A stretch of DNA of 51,463 bases from the NCBI GenBank assembly GCA_016936815.1, contig JAFGXD010000002.1:1-51463 (forward strand). The letters run 5' to 3'. Within the stretch, counting starts at the first letter, position 1. Each line of letters starts with the position of its first letter. Under the pieces are notes generated by a model, which was not told the origin of the DNA, did no database searches, and saw only the letters and a program-made list of their open reading frames with translations. Source of the stretch: Bacteroidales bacterium. Its GTDB lineage: Bacteria; Bacteroidota; Bacteroidia; Bacteroidales; GWF2-38-335. This document shows, in pieces, positions 1-9,002 of the stretch. The translations under genes and the position numbers were made by a program.

Positions 1-963
1 AAAGAGGGGGAGTTTCAACCCGGAGCATTCATTATGCATCACGTAATGGATGATTATAAATGGCATATTGCTACCGTTGGTAAAACCGACCTTACCATTT
101 ACCTGCCTGTTATTCTTTATACCGAAAAAGATGGTTTAGTTGTTTTTATGTCCTCTGCTTTTCAGGGCGATGGCCATGAACCAATGACTTACAAAGGATA
201 TATTTTGGAGCATGGTAAGATAAAAGCTGTAGATGGTAGTACCGTTATTGATTTTTCAATTACTAAAAATGTTCTTGCTTTATTCCTTAGCCTTATTTTT
301 ATTCTTTGGCTATTTATTTCTATTGCAAAAACATATAAACGCAGAGAAGGAAAAGCTCCTAAAGGTATTCAAAGTCTAATCGAACCCCTTATAATTTTTA
401 TTCGCGACGATGTTGCTAAAGCCTCCATTGGCGAAAAAAAATATATGAAGTATTTACCTTTTCTTCTTTCGGTTTTCTTTTTCATTTTTATTAATAACCT
501 AATTGGTCTAATTCCAATTTTTCCGGGAGGTGCAAACCTAACAGGCAATATTGCAGTAACTTTGGTTTTGGCTTTATTTACTTTTCTAATTACAACATTT
601 AGCGGAAATAAGGCCTATTGGATGCACATTGTAAATGCTCCGGGAGTTCCTTGGTGGCTCAAAATCCCTATTCCTTTAATGCCTGTTGTTGAGCTTATTG
701 GAGTTTTTACCAAGCCTTTTGTTTTAATGGTCCGACTGTTTGCCAATATTACTGCCGGTCATATTATTTCTTTGGGTTTCTTTAGCCTTATTTTTATTTT
801 TGGTGAAATGAATGTTTTTGGAGGCTATGCTATTTCTCCACTTTCTATTGGCTTCACTATATTTATGACGGTTCTTGAATTGCTTGTAGCCTTTATTCAA
901 GCTTACGTTTTTACTCTTCTGTCGGCTTTGTATTTTGGCATGGCAACAGAAGAGCATCATTAA
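1..963 (+). CDS. atpB: ATP synthase F0 subunit a (5' end outside window)
   Basis: Membrane subunit a of F1F0 ATP synthase, which forms the proton half-channels beside the c-ring. The frame is open from the first base, and the residues before the ATG at 34 (KEGEFQPGAFIM) look like the usual pre-membrane segment of Bacteroidota subunit a, so the gene starts upstream of the window and that ATG is internal. A long extramembrane N-terminal part is followed by about five to six hydrophobic segments. The motif MVRLFANITAGH carries the essential stator arginine (codon at 733-735). It heads the operon stretch atpB-E-F-H-A-G; atpD and atpC are not here and probably lie elsewhere, as is common in this phylum. 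Family assignment is very secure. Confidence 0.97.
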   Translation, partial: KEGEFQPGAFIMHHVMDDYKWHIATVGKTDLTIYLPVILYTEKDGLVVFMSSAFQGDGHEPMTYKGYILEHGKIKAVDGSTVIDFSITKNVLALFLSLIFILWLFISIAKTYKRREGKAPKGIQSLIEPLIIFIRDDVAKASIGEKKYMKYLPFLLSVFFFIFINNLIGLIPIFPGGANLTGNIAVTLVLALFTFLITTFSGNKAYWMHIVNAPGVPWWLKIPIPLMPVVELIGVFTKPFVLMVRLFANITAGHIISLGFFSLIFIFGEMNVFGGYAISPLSIGFTIFMTVLELLVAFIQAYVFTLLSALYFGMATEEHH

Positions 964-981
964 TTTGTAATGTTTAATTAA

Positions 982-1239
<258 letters not shown>

Positions 1240-1254
1240 AAGACTAAAAAAAAC

Positions 1255-1288
1255 ACCATGTTCCTGCGGTTGGCCGGAACATGGTTTT
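1255..1288 (+). terminator. Hairpin between atpE and atpF
   Basis: A perfect 10-bp stem, ACCATGTTCC (1255-1264) with GGAACATGGT (1276-1285), encloses an 11-nt loop and is followed by a short T run. It lies in the only long gap (77 bp) inside the atp operon. Since atpF, H, A and G follow in the same direction, it is more likely a partial terminator or an mRNA-stabilising/processing hairpin than a full stop. Confidence 0.65.
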
Positions 1289-1316
1289 AAAATGTAAATA
1301 ATTTAAAACTAACTAT

Positions 1317-1811
1317 ATGGAACTTGTAACCCCGGGTATAGGACTTTTGTTTTGGATGTTATTATCCTTCTCCATTGTTTTATTTCTATTGAAAAAATTT
1401 GCCTGGAAACCAATTATTTCAATGCTTAAGTCTCGTGAAGATTCTATTGAATCGGCATTAAAAATGGCAGAAAATGCAAAAAAAGAAATGGAAGATTTGA
1501 AGGCAGGAAACGAGAAAATTATTGCTGAAGCAATCAGTGAACGCGACAGACTTATGCGTGAAGCCCGCGAACTTAAAGACCAGATTGTTTCTGAAGCTAA
1601 AAAACATGCTGCCGCCGAAGCTGAAAAACTTATTACCGCAGCTTTGGAGTCAATAGAAAACGAAAAAGCCGCTGCAATGACAGACCTTAAAAACAGGGTA
1701 GCAGTTATCTCAATTGAAGTTGCCGAAAAAATTCTTCGTAAAGAACTTGCAGGAGATGAAAAACAACGACAATACATTCAGGAACTTACAAAAGACATTA
1801 AACTAAATTAA
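1317..1811 (+). CDS. atpF: ATP synthase F0 subunit b
   Basis: Peripheral-stalk subunit b: one N-terminal membrane helix (about residues 8-26, GLLFWMLLSFSIVLFLL), then a long, highly charged amphipathic helix rich in Glu, Lys and Ala to the C-terminus (164 aa, usual length). It holds F1 to the membrane with the delta subunit. It starts after the hairpin behind atpE and ends 2 bp before atpH, suggesting translational coupling. Only one b gene is seen, as expected for a homodimeric stalk. Confidence 0.96.
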   Translation: MELVTPGIGLLFWMLLSFSIVLFLLKKFAWKPIISMLKSREDSIESALKMAENAKKEMEDLKAGNEKIIAEAISERDRLMREARELKDQIVSEAKKHAAAEAEKLITAALESIENEKAAAMTDLKNRVAVISIEVAEKILRKELAGDEKQRQYIQELTKDIKLN

Positions 1812-1813
1812 TA

Positions 1814-2371
1814 ATGAATCAGAGCAAAATATCCGTACGATATGCCAAAGCCCTGTTTCACCTGGCTAAGGACAATAATTCCCTACCTGCAGTAATGGAC
1901 GATATTAAGCTAATTCTCGATACCGCCAAAATTCAGGAACTGGCAGAGTTTATTAATAGTCCTATACTTAATTCAACAGAAAAAAGAAAGGCAATTAATG
2001 CAATTTTCGAAAATAAAATTTCTAAACATTCCCTTTCATTTCTTAATCTTGTTCTTGAAAATAAAAGAGAAAACTACCTTAATGATATTGCAAGAAATTT
2101 TATTTACATGTATAAAACCGATCAGGGAATAAAATCTGTCGTTTTTACAACCCCCGTAGCCATTGATGAAACGCTTAGAAATAATATCATCAATCTGGTA
2201 AGTACTGTTTTTTCAACAAAGGTTGAATTGAAGGAAAGAATAAAAGAAGATTTGTTGGGAGGATATATTTTACGAATAGACGATAACCAAATTGACGATA
2301 GTATTTCAGGAAAGTTGAAAAAATATAAACGAGAATTAATAAATACCAGTTTCGAAAAAAAAATAAACTAA
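1814..2371 (+). CDS. atpH: ATP synthase F1 subunit delta
   Basis: Delta (OSCP-like) subunit joining the b stalk to the top of the alpha3beta3 head. 185 aa, normal length. The N-terminal helical bundle begins with the typical [12 protein letters not shown], and the C-terminal part has the family pattern around [22 protein letters not shown]. It lies between atpF (2-bp gap) and atpA (19-bp gap) in the same operon. Confidence 0.95.
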   Translation: MNQSKISVRYAKALFHLAKDNNSLPAVMDDIKLILDTAKIQELAEFINSPILNSTEKRKAINAIFENKISKHSLSFLNLVLENKRENYLNDIARNFIYMYKTDQGIKSVVFTTPVAIDETLRNNIINLVSTVFSTKVELKERIKEDLLGGYILRIDDNQIDDSISGKLKKYKRELINTSFEKKIN

Positions 2372-2390
2372 AAGATTAATAATTAACAAT

Positions 2391-3965
2391 ATGGCTGATA
2401 TTAAACCCGCAGAAGTATCTCAGATTTTAAGACAACAAATTGAAGGTTTTAAAACCGAAGCCGAGCTTGAAGAAGTTGGAACCGTTTTGCAAGTTGGCGA
2501 TGGTATTGCCAGAATTTACGGTCTTTCTAATGTTCAGGCTAACGAAATGATTGAGTTTGAAAGTGGAACAAAAGGTATTGTTCTTAACCTTGAAGAAGAC
2601 AATGTTGGAGCGGTTTTGCTTGGTGCTTCCGAAGAAATTATGGAGGGTGACACCGTAAAACGCACAAAAACAATTGCTTCAATTAAAGTTGGTGAAGGTC
2701 TTCTAGGAAGAGTTGTTAATACTATTGGTGAAGCAATAGACGGTAAAGGAGAATTAAAAGGAGAACTGTTCGAAATGCCTTTGGAAAGAATTGCTCCCGG
2801 TGTTATTTTCCGTCAACCTGTTAAAGAGCCCTTGCAAACCGGTATTAAGGCTATCGATGCCATGATTCCTATTGGAAGAGGTCAACGTGAACTTATTATT
2901 GGAGACCGCCAAACAGGAAAAACTGCAATTGCTATCGACACTATTATAAATCAGAAAGAATTTTATGAGAAAGGAAATCCTGTGTATTGCATTTATGTAG
3001 CTGTTGGTCAGAAAGGTTCTACAGTAGCAAATATTGCCAAAACTCTTGAAGAACACGGTGCTTTAGATTATACAGTTATTGTTATGGCAACTGCATCCGA
3101 CCCAGCCGCTTTGCAGTTTTATGCACCATTTGCGGGCTGTGCAATTGGAGAATATTTCCGAGATACAGGCCGTCATGCTCTAATTATTTACGACGATCTT
3201 TCTAAACAAGCCGTTTCCTACCGTGAAGTGTCCTTGTTGCTTCGTCGTCCTCCCGGAAGAGAAGCATACCCGGGTGATGTTTTCTATCTACACTCAAGAT
3301 TATTGGAACGTGCAGCTAAAATTATTGAATCCGATTCTATTGCTAAGAAAATGAATAACGTACCACCTTCTATTCAACATTTGGTAAAAGGAGGAGGTTC
3401 ATTAACTGCTCTGCCAATTATTGAAACGCAAGCTGGCGACGTTTCGGCTTATATTCCAACAAACGTAATTTCCATTACCGACGGACAGATTTTCCTTGAA
3501 TCTAACCTTTTTAACGCCGGGGTGCGACCTGCTATCAACGTTGGTATTTCAGTTTCTCGTGTTGGAGGGAACGCACAGATTAAATCCATGAAAAAAGTTG
3601 CCGGAACTCTTAAACTCGACCAAGCTCAGTTTCGCGAACTGGAAGCTTTTGCAAAATTTGGTTCCGATCTAGATGCCGCTACCTTAGCTGTATTGAATAA
3701 GGGTGCCAAAAATGTTGAAATTCTTAAACAACCACAGTACTCTCCTTCACCTGTGGAAGAACAAATTGCAATTATTTACTGTGGAACAAAAGGACTTCTT
3801 TCAAAGGTGCCAAAAGAAAAAGTTAAGGAATTTGAAAACGATTTTCTGTCTTATTTAAGATTGAAAAATCCAGACTTACTGGCAGAATTAAGAAAGGGGA
3901 TTTTAACCGATGAAATTACTTCTACACTGGAAAAAGTAGCTCAGGAAACAGCAAGTAAATACTAA
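2391..3965 (+). CDS. atpA: ATP synthase F1 subunit alpha
   Basis: Non-catalytic nucleotide-binding subunit of the F1 head. 524 aa, full length. It shows the N-terminal beta-barrel region, the P-loop GDRQTGKT at residues 171-178 (close to the E. coli position), the stretch [19 protein letters not shown], and the alpha/beta family signature [10 protein letters not shown]. The next gene is atpG. The partner beta subunit is not in the window. No anomalies seen. Confidence 0.98.
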   Translation: MADIKPAEVSQILRQQIEGFKTEAELEEVGTVLQVGDGIARIYGLSNVQANEMIEFESGTKGIVLNLEEDNVGAVLLGASEEIMEGDTVKRTKTIASIKVGEGLLGRVVNTIGEAIDGKGELKGELFEMPLERIAPGVIFRQPVKEPLQTGIKAIDAMIPIGRGQRELIIGDRQTGKTAIAIDTIINQKEFYEKGNPVYCIYVAVGQKGSTVANIAKTLEEHGALDYTVIVMATASDPAALQFYAPFAGCAIGEYFRDTGRHALIIYDDLSKQAVSYREVSLLLRRPPGREAYPGDVFYLHSRLLERAAKIIESDSIAKKMNNVPPSIQHLVKGGGSLTALPIIETQAGDVSAYIPTNVISITDGQIFLESNLFNAGVRPAINVGISVSRVGGNAQIKSMKKVAGTLKLDQAQFRELEAFAKFGSDLDAATLAVLNKGAKNVEILKQPQYSPSPVEEQIAIIYCGTKGLLSKVPKEKVKEFENDFLSYLRLKNPDLLAELRKGILTDEITSTLEKVAQETASKY

Positions 3966-3976
3966 ACAGAACACAA

Positions 3977-4852
3977 ATGGGTAATCTAAAAGAAATACGT
4001 ACAAGAATAGCTTCGGTAAATTCCACCAGACAGATTACCTCGGCCATGAAAATGGTTTCGGCGGCAAAACTCCGTCGTGCTCAGGATGCCATTGTTAAAA
4101 TGAGGCCCTATGCAACCAAACTTCATGAAATTCTTGTCAATATTACTAGTAATCTCGATTCGGCAGAGGATAATATCTATGCTCAACAAAGAAATCCGGA
4201 AAAAGTGCTGATTGTTGTAATTACTTCAAATAAAGGTCTTTGTGGAGCTTTTAATGCAAATGTAGTTAAACAAGCTGTTAAAACAGCCGAAAATGAATAC
4301 GCCAATGAACTTGCTGCCGGAAATGTATGGTTCTATACTTTGGGAAAGAAAGCCTTCGATGGACTAAAAGGTAAAAACCTAAATGTAATTAATGGAGGTA
4401 ATAAAATATTTGAAAAACTGAATTTTGAAACTGCATCAGAAATATCCACAGTTTTTATGCAGGAATTTCATGAAGGTAAATACGATAGAATTGATATTGT
4501 TTACAATCAATTTAAAAATGCAGCCGTACAGATTCTTTCTTATGAGCAATATCTTCCGGTAAAAATTGAATCAGGAAATACAAGAATTAAACACGATTTT
4601 ATTTTTGAACCAAGTAAGGAATTGATTATTCATGATATTATTCCAAAATCGCTGAAGATTCATTTTTATAAAGCCCTGCTCGACAGTCATGCTGCCGAAC
4701 ACGGAGCAAGAATGACTGCCATGCATAAAGCAACCGACAATGCATTTGAAATTCTTAAGGAGCTTAAACTTCAGTATAACAAAGCACGTCAGGCAACAAT
4801 TACCAACGAAATTATTGAGATTGTTGGTGGTGCAGAGGCTTTAAGTGGGTAA
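3977..4852 (+). CDS. atpG: ATP synthase F1 subunit gamma
   Basis: Central rotor shaft of F1. 291 aa. The N-terminal coiled-coil helix (IRTRIASVNSTRQITSAMKMVSAAKL) and the C-terminal helix (RMTAMHKATDNAFEILKELKL through TNEIIEIVGGAEAL) are both typical and intact. It is the last gene of this atp operon. The downstream gene is convergent after 42 bp, and no clear terminator is visible between them. Confidence 0.97.
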   Translation: MGNLKEIRTRIASVNSTRQITSAMKMVSAAKLRRAQDAIVKMRPYATKLHEILVNITSNLDSAEDNIYAQQRNPEKVLIVVITSNKGLCGAFNANVVKQAVKTAENEYANELAAGNVWFYTLGKKAFDGLKGKNLNVINGGNKIFEKLNFETASEISTVFMQEFHEGKYDRIDIVYNQFKNAAVQILSYEQYLPVKIESGNTRIKHDFIFEPSKELIIHDIIPKSLKIHFYKALLDSHAAEHGARMTAMHKATDNAFEILKELKLQYNKARQATITNEIIEIVGGAEALSG

Positions 4853-4894
4853 TTTTTCTTTCTAACGTATTGACTACCGACGAAGTATTTGTAA

Positions 4895-6163
4895 TTATTC
4901 AGCCACAATTATCTTTTTTGCAAATTGTGATGTGTTGTTTATTTTCAGATAGTATATTCCCGGTTCCAAATCAGAGATATCCAGACGATAATCATTATTA
5001 ATTAAGGCTGTTTTGTGCAACGAACCTAAATTATCGTAAAGGTATAGAATTGAATTCTCTCTGCTATTTGTCCAAATAATTAAGTAATCTTTTGCCGGAT
5101 TCGGGTATATTTCATATTCATAAATTTCTTCTTTCGCTAAACTGCTAAATAAGGGAGTACAGTAAAGATTAAAAGAACGGTGCCAGCAACCATCAACATC
5201 AGTTGCAATAAGATAGTAAGATCCGGAAGTATTAACGATATATGGATTAGTATCTGCTCCTAAAAGTATATTATTGTCCAACACCCACTGATATGAAGAA
5301 TAGTTATCCGGACCAGAAATTTCATCAGGATTAAAGATGATTTCAGGTGTGTACTCGTTTAAGTTTGTTGCAAAAAATACCGAATCTGTAATAACAGTAT
5401 TGTATCCGGTTTGTCTCAGATAGGTTGCCAAAGTATCATTCAGTCCCCCGTTAAAATTAAAATTTGTTGGATCGGTCTTAAAAATTGTAGAAAAAATAGT
5501 ACTTGCTGCTAGATAACTTCCTGCAAGTGAAGAATGTACGCCGTCAGGGCCATGAAGTTCAACACTAGGATATGTATTTAAACAGGTATTCCATGCGAGG
5601 CCAATAGGTGTAACAATTTCATTAAATAGCGTATTGTTTAAATGTACATACTGATTATAAATTCTTGCAATACACGATTGGGTAGTTTCACTGGTAATAT
5701 TTAAACCACCATCGTTCCAGTAGGAAGAAGGAAGTCCGCCTTCCATTGCCCAACCGGCAAAATAGACTATTCTTGTACACTGATTGTAATTTTTAATTTT
5801 ATCATATAAAACAACATTCCCGTTTACAATCATTGAATTTATGTATCCCTGCGACCAAACATAACCACCCTGATTGTCCTGAACAACAATATAATCCCAG
5901 TCTTTTGAATAAATATAGCTTTCAGTTACCGCACTGCTGTCGTGTCCCGTCATGCTAGTAGTTGTATAAACATACATTCCGCCAGGAGCATACATTTCCA
6001 TTTCAGTAACAATCCCTGCCGAATCAGCTAATCCTTTTACCAGATCTGGCATGTTATTGTAATAAGTAAAACTATTACCTAGAAACAAAACTTTCGTTGT
6101 ATCCTGAGCCTTCAGATAAAAAGTTGACAGAAGAAAAAGAACAATAAAACAGTTCGCTTTCAT
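4895..6163 (-). CDS. Secreted SGNH-type hydrolase with T9SS sorting domain
   Basis: Signal peptide (residues 1-19, cleavage near KA|QD), then an SGNH-hydrolase-like domain. Block I is LFLGNSFTYY with the likely nucleophile Ser31; block V is GPDGVHSS with the likely Asp207/His210 pair. It resembles the GDSL/DUF4886 group. Around residues 283-335 there is an Ig/PKD-like segment (SYQWVLDNN ... GSYYLIATDVDGC). The last ~80 residues are a type A T9SS sorting domain (IYPNPAKDYLIIW ... KKIIVAE), so the protein should cross the outer membrane through SprA and be anchored or released by the sortase. The substrate, presumably an ester such as acetylated polysaccharide, is not known. It converges on atpG. 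Confidence 0.8.
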   Translation of the reverse strand: MKANCFIVLFLLSTFYLKAQDTTKVLFLGNSFTYYNNMPDLVKGLADSAGIVTEMEMYAPGGMYVYTTTSMTGHDSSAVTESYIYSKDWDYIVVQDNQGGYVWSQGYINSMIVNGNVVLYDKIKNYNQCTRIVYFAGWAMEGGLPSSYWNDGGLNITSETTQSCIARIYNQYVHLNNTLFNEIVTPIGLAWNTCLNTYPSVELHGPDGVHSSLAGSYLAASTIFSTIFKTDPTNFNFNGGLNDTLATYLRQTGYNTVITDSVFFATNLNEYTPEIIFNPDEISGPDNYSSYQWVLDNNILLGADTNPYIVNTSGSYYLIATDVDGCWHRSFNLYCTPLFSSLAKEEIYEYEIYPNPAKDYLIIWTNSRENSILYLYDNLGSLHKTALINNDYRLDISDLEPGIYYLKINNTSQFAKKIIVAE

Positions 6164-6266
6164 AAATATTTTCTTTTGTAGACGATGTAAATGAGAATTA
6201 GTTGCTTTTTGAAAACGGGTGAATAATTTAGTATTAAAATATTATTATCAAAATAATTAAAACCAA

Positions 6267-7046
6267 CTACCAAATCCCTGTTACTACCTGTATATCAGTT
6301 ATTTCATCTATAAACAACTGCATTTTTCCCAAATCTCCATTGGTAAAAAAGTGGTATTGTGGATTAGTATTATCCCCGGCAAGCAAGTCAAGACTCTTAA
6401 GTTGATTGCGGGTTCTACGGGCAACTGCGGAGGCGGGATCGACCAGTATAACCGAATTTCCGGTAATCTTATTAATAAGTTCGCTTAGAAATGGATAGTG
6501 AGTGCATCCTAAAACAATATGGTCGGCATTGCAATCTAACATTGGCTGTAAGTACTTTTCCAAAAGTAATTTTGCCTGTTTGCTATTAACAAGATTTTGT
6601 TCCACCAACTCAACTAATCCATCGCCAATGCTTGTAACAATTTTTACACCGGCAGCATATTTTTGAGAAGTTTCCTTAAACAAACGTCCCTCGAATGTTC
6701 CGGCAGTAGCAAGCACTCCAACACAAGCTGTTTTCGACATTAAAGCAGCAGGTTTTATTGCAGGTTCCATTCCGATAAATGGAATAGAAAATGATTTTCG
6801 AAGATAGTCAATTGCCGCCGCAGTAGCAGTATTGCAAGCAACAACTATCATTTTTGCATTTTTCGACAGAAGAAATTCGGTATTTTTTACAGCAAGATGT
6901 GTTATTTCATCGTGCGGTCTTGAACCATAAGGACAATGGGCTGAATCGGCAAGATAAACAAATGACTCGTTGGGCAATTCCTTAACTAGCTCTCTCCAAA
7001 CGGAAAGACCACCAAGACCGGAATCAAAAACGCCAATTGGCTGCAT
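6267..7046 (-). CDS. murI: Glutamate racemase
   Basis: Cytoplasmic, cofactor-independent racemase that makes D-glutamate for peptidoglycan. 259 aa. Both catalytic cysteines are present: Cys71 in VACNTATA and Cys181 in VLGCTHYPFL. The N-terminal PIGVFDSGLGG carries the conserved Asp8. No neighbouring cell-wall genes; it appears to be a single-gene unit divergent from the lipoprotein gene at 7115. Confidence 0.96.
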   Translation of the reverse strand: MQPIGVFDSGLGGLSVWRELVKELPNESFVYLADSAHCPYGSRPHDEITHLAVKNTEFLLSKNAKMIVVACNTATAAAIDYLRKSFSIPFIGMEPAIKPAALMSKTACVGVLATAGTFEGRLFKETSQKYAAGVKIVTSIGDGLVELVEQNLVNSKQAKLLLEKYLQPMLDCNADHIVLGCTHYPFLSELINKITGNSVILVDPASAVARRTRNQLKSLDLLAGDNTNPQYHFFTNGDLGKMQLFIDEITDIQVVTGIW

Positions 7047-7063
7047 AATTAAATGTTTGATGA

Positions 7064-7071
7064 CAAATTTA
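7064..7071 (-). promoter_or_regulatory. -7 element of murI
   Basis: TAAATTTG on the minus strand matches the Bacteroidota -7 consensus TAnnTTTG and lies 17 bp before the murI start. No good -33 element is seen at the expected distance. Confidence 0.45.
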
Positions 7072-7083
7072 GGAAAAAAAACT

Positions 7084-7091
7084 TACTTTTG
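7084..7091 (+). promoter_or_regulatory. -7 element of small lipoprotein gene
   Basis: TACTTTTG matches TAnnTTTG and lies 23 bp before the ATG at 7115. The nearest upstream TTTG (7056-7059) is 24 bp away, longer than the usual 18-21, so only the -7 element is claimed. It partly faces the murI promoter. Confidence 0.45.
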
Positions 7092-7114
7092 TAAATAAAC
7101 AAAAATCATTACAA

Positions 7115-7405
7115 ATGAAGAAATCTTTATACATCTCAATATCAGCACTTTTTATTGCATTATTGGTATTATCCTCATGCAACAAACCAAGTCTGCGAGA
7201 AGTTGAAAATGAAGTTTTAACAAGCCTAATCGAGAATAATATTGATTCAAACATAGTTTTCGATAAAGTAGAACTTGAAGAAACAAATGAATACCATACT
7301 TATGAAGGTATTGTAAAGACAACGGAATACGGTAAAAACTACCAGTACAATATAAAAGTCGTTTTAGAAGTTGACGGTAAACACTATTCCTACGAGCTTT
7401 ATTAA
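7115..7405 (+). CDS. Small lipoprotein of unknown function (96 aa)
   Basis: A short signal sequence ends in a lipobox (VLSSC, acylated Cys22), so the mature protein of about 75 residues should be membrane-anchored. The rest is acidic with many Tyr and Val residues near the C-terminus, suggesting a small beta-strand fold. I recognise no family. Start supported by the signal peptide and a -7 promoter element. It is followed by another small lipoprotein gene that has its own promoter. Confidence 0.7.
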   Translation: MKKSLYISISALFIALLVLSSCNKPSLREVENEVLTSLIENNIDSNIVFDKVELEETNEYHTYEGIVKTTEYGKNYQYNIKVVLEVDGKHYSYELY

Positions 7406-7464
7406 CTTAAATCACGGTGTTGGTTTATAAAAAATGAACATTTATCAAATATGACCTTAATCTG

Positions 7465-7494
7465 TTGCTAAAAAACAAAAGCTTATTAATTTTG
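7465..7494 (+). promoter_or_regulatory. Promoter of 90-aa lipoprotein gene
   Basis: TTG (7465-7467), a 19-bp spacer and TAATTTTG (7487-7494) match the Bacteroidota housekeeping promoter. The predicted start of transcription is about 25 bp before the ATG. Confidence 0.65.
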
Positions 7495-7526
7495 CAATTC
7501 TTATTAACCTTTAAATTTATTATATC

Positions 7527-7799
7527 ATGAAAAAAAGTTTATTATTTTTATCTGTAGCAATGTTTGTTTTTGCTGTAATTACTTCTTGTGGAGGAGGAAT
7601 TGATTCTGAAGTTAAAGCATTAGCTGAAAAGAAATGCGAGTGTAAAAAACTTGAAGACGATGCAAAAGACAAGTGCAAAGAAGAACTTGAAAAAATGGAA
7701 CAAGACATGGAGAAAAAAGTAAAAGATCTTGATGAAAAAGAGCAAGATAGATTAAAAGACTTATACAAAGAAACATACAAGGCCTGTAAAGAAAAATAG
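7527..7799 (+). CDS. Small, highly charged lipoprotein with four cysteines (90 aa)
   Basis: Signal sequence with lipobox (AVITSC, acyl-Cys21), then a GGG linker and a mature part made almost wholly of Lys, Glu and Asp with heptad-like spacing, likely a helical or coiled-coil hairpin. Besides the lipid-bearing cysteine there are four mature cysteines (CEC, DKCKEE, KACKE), which could form disulfides or bind a ligand. No family recognised. It has its own good promoter and a bidirectional terminator directly after the stop. Confidence 0.72.
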   Translation: MKKSLLFLSVAMFVFAVITSCGGGIDSEVKALAEKKCECKKLEDDAKDKCKEELEKMEQDMEKKVKDLDEKEQDRLKDLYKETYKACKEK

Positions 7800-7810
7800 C
7801 AAAAATAAAA

Positions 7811-7834
7811 AAACCCGGTTATCCGGGTTTTTTT
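7811..7834. terminator. Bidirectional terminator between lipoprotein gene and deoC
   Basis: Perfect 8-bp stem AAACCCGG (7811-7818) with CCGGGTTT (7823-7830) and a 4-nt loop, with T runs on both strands. It sits between two convergent genes and almost touches the deoC stop. Confidence 0.9.
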
Positions 7835-7835
7835 A

Positions 7836-8723
7836 TTAGAAATAAGTTAGTTCCATTCGTTGTCCCGATTCCAGAAAAACAATTTCATTTAAAATACTGT
7901 TTGCCAGTCTGCTTGCTCCAAAACGGAATAGTTTGTTATTTAGCCAATCTTCACCCAAAACAGTTTTTACAATATTATAGAAAAACACAGCATCTTCTGC
8001 AGTGGCAACACCACCGGCAGGTTTTAATCCAACCTTTATTTTTGTTTTTTCATAAAAATCTTTTATTGTTTCAGCCATTACATAAACCGCTTCGGGAGTT
8101 GCTGCTGGGTTAAGTTTTCCTGTAGATGTTTTAATAAAATCGGCCCCTGCTTCCATAGAAATAATTGAAGCAATTCTAACATGGTTTAAAGTCGGTAAAG
8201 CTCCGGTTTCCAAAATAACTTTTACATGATGGTCTTTTACAGCCTCCTTAATAACGCCAACTTCAGTAAAAACTTGTTTATATTTTTCTTCCAAAAATGC
8301 TCCAACCGAAATAACAATATCAATTTCATCGGCACCCTTTTCAATGGCCATTTTAGATTCCACAGCCTTAATTGCTAAAAAAGTTTGTGAAGAAGGAAAG
8401 CCTGCAGTTACGGAAGCAATTTTAACATTCTCCACTTCCAGAACTTCTCTTACAGCTTCAACAAGGGTAGGATATACGCAAATAGCTGCAACATTTGGCA
8501 TATTTGGAAATTTCTTTTTGAAATTATTTACCTTTTCTGCCAATTCTTCTCCAATCATATCTCCGTCTGTGGTATTCAACGAAGTCAAATCAAGCAGGTT
8601 AAAAATTTTCTTAAGAGTTTCAACATTATGAATTTTAGCTGAATCGGCCTTTATTTTTTTAAGCTGCTCATTAACAAATGATTCATCAATATTCTTGTGA
8701 TAAATTTTAAGGATTTCGTCCAT
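7836..8723 (-). CDS. deoC: Deoxyribose-phosphate aldolase
   Basis: Class I aldolase splitting 2-deoxyribose-5-phosphate into glyceraldehyde-3-phosphate and acetaldehyde in nucleoside salvage. 295 aa. The Schiff-base lysine Lys198 is in ADFIKTSTGK and the second active-site lysine Lys234 in VGLKPAGGV; the ADEIDIV motif is also present. The protein resembles the longer E. coli type, with an N-terminal extension of about 70 residues before the barrel core. Transcribed alone from a good promoter at 8755-8783. Confidence 0.95.
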   Translation of the reverse strand: MDEILKIYHKNIDESFVNEQLKKIKADSAKIHNVETLKKIFNLLDLTSLNTTDGDMIGEELAEKVNNFKKKFPNMPNVAAICVYPTLVEAVREVLEVENVKIASVTAGFPSSQTFLAIKAVESKMAIEKGADEIDIVISVGAFLEEKYKQVFTEVGVIKEAVKDHHVKVILETGALPTLNHVRIASIISMEAGADFIKTSTGKLNPAATPEAVYVMAETIKDFYEKTKIKVGLKPAGGVATAEDAVFFYNIVKTVLGEDWLNNKLFRFGASRLANSILNEIVFLESGQRMELTYF

Positions 8724-8754
8724 CTTGTTTTTTGTTTAGAGTAAAATACTAAAA

Positions 8755-8783
8755 CAAATGTACGGCTTTTTTTCAAAATGCAA
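8755..8783 (-). promoter_or_regulatory. deoC promoter
   Basis: On the minus strand: TTG (8783-8781), an 18-bp spacer and TACATTTG (8762-8755), matching the Bacteroidota consensus. The predicted transcription start is about 25 bp before the deoC ATG. Confidence 0.65.
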
Positions 8784-8787
8784 TTAA

Positions 8788-8843
8788 AAAACCCGCATCA
8801 GAAGAAGATTAAACAGAACCGTTTACTTTTCGATGTGGGTTTT
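8788..8843 (-). terminator. Terminator-like hairpin after the 847-aa secreted protein gene
   Basis: 12-bp stem AAAACCCGCATC (8788-8799) with GATGTGGGTTTT (8832-8843), with one G-T pair, then a T run on the minus strand. The 32-nt loop is long for a terminator but contains a small inner AAAC/GTTT pairing. Confidence 0.5.
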
Positions 8844-9002
8844 CCTTTTATCCCCGTAGGTGTCATAAAAATGATGCGTTAACTATTAGCAAGATACAAT
8901 AATAATATGCCACTAAGAAACAGGAAATGTGTTTCCGGCAAAAAAAGCTAACTTGTATATATTGGACTTCTCCACAAAAATCTCATACAAGGAATACTAT
9001 TA

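Noticed and set aside
1313-1777. 154-codon antisense ORF over atpF
   Set aside because: Shadow of the biased codon pattern in the coiled-coil atpF; Ser/Ala-rich with no family features.
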